Positions 61,043-64,000 of a DNA stretch of 64,000 nucleotides are shown here, piece after piece. Source of the DNA: Litoreibacter janthinus (lineage in GTDB: Bacteria; Pseudomonadota; Alphaproteobacteria; Rhodobacterales; Rhodobacteraceae). The position numbers and the translations under genes were made by a program. Numbering within the stretch: the first letter of the stretch is position 1; every line of letters starts with the position of its first letter. The notes beneath the pieces were generated by a model, which searched no databases, was not told the DNA's origin, and was given only the letters and a program-made list of their open reading frames with translations. The DNA is taken from NCBI RefSeq assembly GCF_900111945.1, contig NZ_FOYO01000001.1, positions 806,751 to 870,750 on the forward strand, read 5' to 3'.

Positions 61043-62530
61043 ATGTGGATGTTTGACTGGGCTGGCTGGGTGATCGAAGTGATGGCACTGGCCTTCGTGG
61101 GGGTGATTGGGCTGTTGGTTCTTTTGGCCCTGATCATGTTCGTTATCGACCGCGCCCAAACCAGCGATGCCATCCGGCGCAATTACCCCGTCATCGGGCG
61201 CTTCCGCCACATCTTTACAGAGCTAGGCGAGTTCTTTCGCCAGTACTTCTTTGCGATGGATCGCGAAGAACTTCCCTTTAATAGGGCGCAGCGCGACTGG
61301 GTGAACCGTGCGACAACGGGTGAGGGGAACACAGTTGCGTTCGGCTCCACACGCAATTTGTCGGTGGTCGGAACGCCGCTATTTGTAAACGCGGCGTTCC
61401 CGCCTTTGGATAACCAGTTCTCGTCATCGGAACCGTTGGTAATTGGACCCGCTGCGCGCCACCCCTACGAGGCGAAATCCTTCTTCAACCTGTCAGGTAT
61501 GTCCTACGGTGCCATCTCTAGGCCCGCGGTCACCGCGCTCTCGCGCGGCGCGAAAGAAGCGGGCATCTGGATGAACACGGGCGAAGGCGGGCTAAGCCCC
61601 TATCACTTAGAAGGTGGCGCAGACATCGTGTTTCAGATCGGGACCGCCAAATACGGGGTTCGGCATAAGGATGGGTCCTTAAATGACGAAAAGCTGCGCG
61701 AGGTCGCGTCACATCCAGAAGTTAAGATGTTCGAGATCAAACTGGCCCAAGGCGCCAAGCCCGGCAAAGGCGGCATCCTGCCCGGCGCCAAAGTAACCGC
61801 CGAGATCGCGGCAATTCGAGGGATCGACGAGGGCCAAGACAGCATCTCGCCCAATCGTCATGTCGAAGTGTCGAATTTCGCCGAGCTGTTGGACATGATC
61901 GCCCATGTGCGCGAAATCACCGGCAAGCCGACCGGTATTAAAACAGTATTCGGCTCGGACCAGCCATTCCGCGAGCTGTTTGATCTTGTGTTGCAACGAG
62001 ACGAGGCTCCTGACTTCATCACATTGGGCGGCGGGGAGGGCGGAACTGGTGCTGCACCTCTGCCACTTATGGATCTTGTCGGCGTTCCTATTAAAGAGGC
62101 TTTGCCGGAAGTGGCGAACCTGCTGCGAGAATATGGTTTGAAAGATCGTATCCGTCTGATCGCATCCGGCAAGCTGATGGTGCCGGGTGATGTGGCTTGG
62201 GCGCTGGCAGCGGGGGCGGATTTCGTAACCTCCGCGAGGGGCTTCATGTTCAGCCTTGGCTGCATTCAAGCACTGAAGTGCAACAAGAACACTTGCCCGA
62301 CCGGCATCACAACCCACGACCCGAGGTTCCAGAAGGGGCTTGTGCCAGAGGACAAATATAAGAAGGTCGCGCACTACGCCAAAGGCATCGTGAAAGAGGT
62401 GGAACTGATTGCCCACTCCGTCGGTGTATCAGAGCCGCGCCAAATGCGGCGCGAGCATGTTCGTATCGTACAGGACACGGGCAAGTCAGTCGGTATGGAT
62501 GTGCTTTATCCCCTAAAGGATCGCGTTTAG
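61043..62530 (+). CDS. FMN-binding glutamate synthase-family protein, membrane-anchored
   Basis: About 495 residues. An N-terminal helix (about 5-37) is followed by the FMN/Fe-S central domain of glutamate synthase: FNLSGMSYGAISRPAVTALS, NTGEGGLSPYH, GGEGGTGAAP and, near the C terminus, LKCNKNTCPTGI with cluster-type cysteines. It lacks the glutaminase and beta domains, so it is not a complete GOGAT. The electron partner is unknown. An open frame runs from 60821, but the ATG at 61043 follows GAGAGGGG and begins the membrane helix. Confidence 0.88.
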   Translation: MWMFDWAGWVIEVMALAFVGVIGLLVLLALIMFVIDRAQTSDAIRRNYPVIGRFRHIFTELGEFFRQYFFAMDREELPFNRAQRDWVNRATTGEGNTVAFGSTRNLSVVGTPLFVNAAFPPLDNQFSSSEPLVIGPAARHPYEAKSFFNLSGMSYGAISRPAVTALSRGAKEAGIWMNTGEGGLSPYHLEGGADIVFQIGTAKYGVRHKDGSLNDEKLREVASHPEVKMFEIKLAQGAKPGKGGILPGAKVTAEIAAIRGIDEGQDSISPNRHVEVSNFAELLDMIAHVREITGKPTGIKTVFGSDQPFRELFDLVLQRDEAPDFITLGGGEGGTGAAPLPLMDLVGVPIKEALPEVANLLREYGLKDRIRLIASGKLMVPGDVAWALAAGADFVTSARGFMFSLGCIQALKCNKNTCPTGITTHDPRFQKGLVPEDKYKKVAHYAKGIVKEVELIAHSVGVSEPRQMRREHVRIVQDTGKSVGMDVLYPLKDRV

Positions 62531-62698
62531 GCGCATATCGCGGGCCGTAAAGGGTGTGGCTCCGTGGCCGTCTGAGATCAATTTTCTGCGAACCCTGAGC
62601 CACAGTACTGGAAAACGCTGCGATGCAGCATTAGGTTTAGGTCAAGAGGGGATCACAGCGCCCAGTTTTAACTGGGGCACCAAAAAAGGCTCGGTCCT

Positions 62699-63217
62699 GT
62701 GAATTCCGGCACTTTTACACTGCAGCCGCACATTCGACGCTTGTGGCAAGCTGACCAGCCCAGTCTGGTCGATCACTTCCAGAGGCTTGATACGGCCTCA
62801 AGGCGCCTTCGCTTCGGAGGTTTGGTGAGCGACGCGTTCGTAAAAGATTATGCCGAACACGTCTTGTCACTCGATGCCGTTGCCTTTGGGGCTTTCCCTG
62901 ATGGCAAATTGCGTGGTGTTGCCGAACTTCGCTTCCTTCTTAAGGTGTGGCCTTGGAGCGCTGAAGTCGCCCTATTGGTCGAGCCGTCCTGGCAAGATGA
63001 AGGCATCGGTGACGCCTTGCTCAATCGCCTCATCTCGGCTGCGCAGAACCGGGGAATTAAGAAAGTGCACATGCAATGCCTGCGGGAGAACATGCGTATG
63101 CAAAGTTTGGCCAAGAAGCACGACGCTGTTCTGGACTTTGACATTGGAGAAGTCGAGGCGACGCTGGACCCGCCTTGGCCGACGCCGATGTCGGTATACG
63201 CAGAACTGTTTGGGTGA
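62699..63217 (+). CDS. GNAT family N-acetyltransferase
   Basis: A 172-residue acyltransferase. The acetyl-CoA binding region is VEPSWQDEGIGDALLNRLIS. The pattern RRLRFGGLVSDAFVKDYAEHV at the N terminus resembles GNAT proteins fused to or found with acyl-CoA synthetases. It starts at a GTG after AAAAAAGG. Substrate unknown. Confidence 0.85.
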   Translation: MNSGTFTLQPHIRRLWQADQPSLVDHFQRLDTASRRLRFGGLVSDAFVKDYAEHVLSLDAVAFGAFPDGKLRGVAELRFLLKVWPWSAEVALLVEPSWQDEGIGDALLNRLISAAQNRGIKKVHMQCLRENMRMQSLAKKHDAVLDFDIGEVEATLDPPWPTPMSVYAELFG

Positions 63218-63338
63218 GCGCAGCAGGGCGCGTGCATTGAAATCATTCCAACAGTTTCGTGAGGAAGCCTCATTTGGTTTTGAAGGAGGGATGAGCTAGG
63301 TCATAAGGAGCACATGCAAAGGCGAGGACACTCCTACT

Positions 63339-64000
63339 ATGGCAAACCGGTTCAAATCAGATCTGACTTGGAATGACGTCACTCCTGAAAACGTATTCCT
63401 GAACCGGCGCTCTTTTATGACCGGCGCCTCCGCGTTGGCGGCAATGGGTATCGCGGGCCCATCACTGGCGTCCCAGTATTCGACAAACGAAGATCCCAAC
63501 GCGTGGGAAGAGATTACACAGTATAATAACTTCTACGAGTTCGGCACCGACAAGTCCGACCCTGCCGAATATGCAGGGGCACTGACGACTGATCCGTGGG
63601 AGGTTGAAATTGACGGCCTGGTTGAAAAGCCGGGCAAGTACTCCTTCAAAGACATCATGGCCGCGATGACCGTCGAAGAACGGATTTACAGATTCCGCTG
63701 TGTCGAAGCGTGGTCGATGGTCATCCCGTGGAATGGTTTCGAACTGGCCGACTTGTTGAATATGGCAGGTGTTCAGGATGGCGCAAAATACGTGTCGTTT
63801 GAAACGCTGCTTCGCCCTGAAGAGATGTGGGGCCAGAAGCGCCGCTTTATCCCGTGGCCCTACCGCGAAGGTCTGCGTTTGGACGAGGCCATGCACCCGC
63901 TCACTATTATGGCGACGGGAATTTACGGCAAACCGATCCCCAACCAGAACGGCGCGCCCCTACGGCTCGTTGTGCCTTGGAAATACGGGTTCAAGTCCAT
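63339..64000 (+). CDS. msrP: Protein-methionine-sulfoxide reductase catalytic subunit MsrP, 3'-truncated by the window edge
   Basis: The first 220 or so residues of a molybdopterin enzyme that repairs oxidised methionines in periplasmic proteins. It starts MANRFKSDLTWNDVTPENVF, and a Tat-type signal follows (LNRRSFMTGASALAAMG). Diagnostic is YRFRCVEAWSMVIPWNGFEL, whose Cys ligates Mo, and LRLVVPWKYGFKS at the edge. The heme partner msrQ is expected beyond the window. The gene is open at 64000. Confidence 0.94.
   Translation, partial: MANRFKSDLTWNDVTPENVFLNRRSFMTGASALAAMGIAGPSLASQYSTNEDPNAWEEITQYNNFYEFGTDKSDPAEYAGALTTDPWEVEIDGLVEKPGKYSFKDIMAAMTVEERIYRFRCVEAWSMVIPWNGFELADLLNMAGVQDGAKYVSFETLLRPEEMWGQKRRFIPWPYREGLRLDEAMHPLTIMATGIYGKPIPNQNGAPLRLVVPWKYGFKS

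Noticed and set aside
63314..63376. A 20-codon upstream frame (ATG after AAGGAG) overlapping the msrP start in another frame
   Set aside because: The ribosome site is only 3 bases from the ATG and the peptide has no features; a regulatory leader is possible but unsupported.
1..64000. CRISPR arrays, insertion sequences, integrases, prophage or rRNA genes
   Set aside because: None was seen on either strand; the only repeats are short hairpins and the protein-level repeats described.

Overview
The window is chromosomal DNA of an alphaproteobacterium, almost certainly a Rhodobacterales/Roseobacter-group member. The grounds are gene content and order (heparinase-purH-lspA-DUF3035-M16 pair-mutL, recR-ybaB-dnaX next to the SRP RNA, ChrR/RpoE with its divergent operon), fairly high GC, frequent 4-bp ATGA/GTGA gene overlaps, a C-minus L36 and a membrane-anchored cytochrome c. 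I saw no phage, insertion sequence, integrase, rRNA or CRISPR array. The genus cannot be named from this sequence alone.

Layout. 1-8.9 kb: envelope and housekeeping genes (heparinase-like tail, purH, lspA, a lipoprotein, an active/inactive M16 protease pair, mutL, rmuC). 8.9-15.3 kb: the singlet-oxygen type ChrR anti-sigma/RpoE pair on the minus strand, divergent from a tightly overlapping five-gene operon (flavin oxidoreductase, DUF1365, MFS, DUF3833, SDR). Both directions carry the TGATCC-N18 element expected for RpoE. 15.3-20.5 kb: a saccharopine dehydrogenase-like enzyme, a solitary iron-sulfur/molybdopterin formate dehydrogenase alpha subunit and an M20 amidohydrolase. 20.5-29.7 kb: a complete branched-chain-type (Liv) ABC importer bracketed by two different acyl-CoA ligases, with two small unrecognised proteins embedded in it. 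29.7-38.5 kb: a cysteine-free caspase-like/peptidoglycan-binding protein, recR-ybaB-dnaX, the SRP RNA, nudC, a Nudix gene with pheA, and cytochrome c. 38.5-44.3 kb: the yejABEF peptide importer. 44.3-51.4 kb: a D,D-carboxypeptidase with SPOR domain, and hemF, hemE and hemC around an MscS channel. 51.4-64 kb: rpmJ (type B L36), tRNA-Val(GAC), an N-formylglutamate amidohydrolase, dinB, a Nudix gene, an SPFH/NfeD pair, a small repeat-containing secreted protein, pyrF, clpB with a sigma-32 type promoter, a fasciclin protein, an FMN glutamate-synthase-like protein, a GNAT and the start of msrP.

How the parts work together. The ChrR/RpoE block reads as a self-contained photo-oxidative stress switch. 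The ligase-flanked Liv cluster reads as uptake of a carboxylic acid coupled to its CoA activation; this is the best candidate here for a poorly described system. Heme synthesis, cytochrome c and MsrP fit a respiring, oxidatively stressed marine-type bacterium. Most of the window is ordinary core genome, and many starts were moved from the longest open frame to the codon supported by a ribosome-binding site, signal peptide or promoter.
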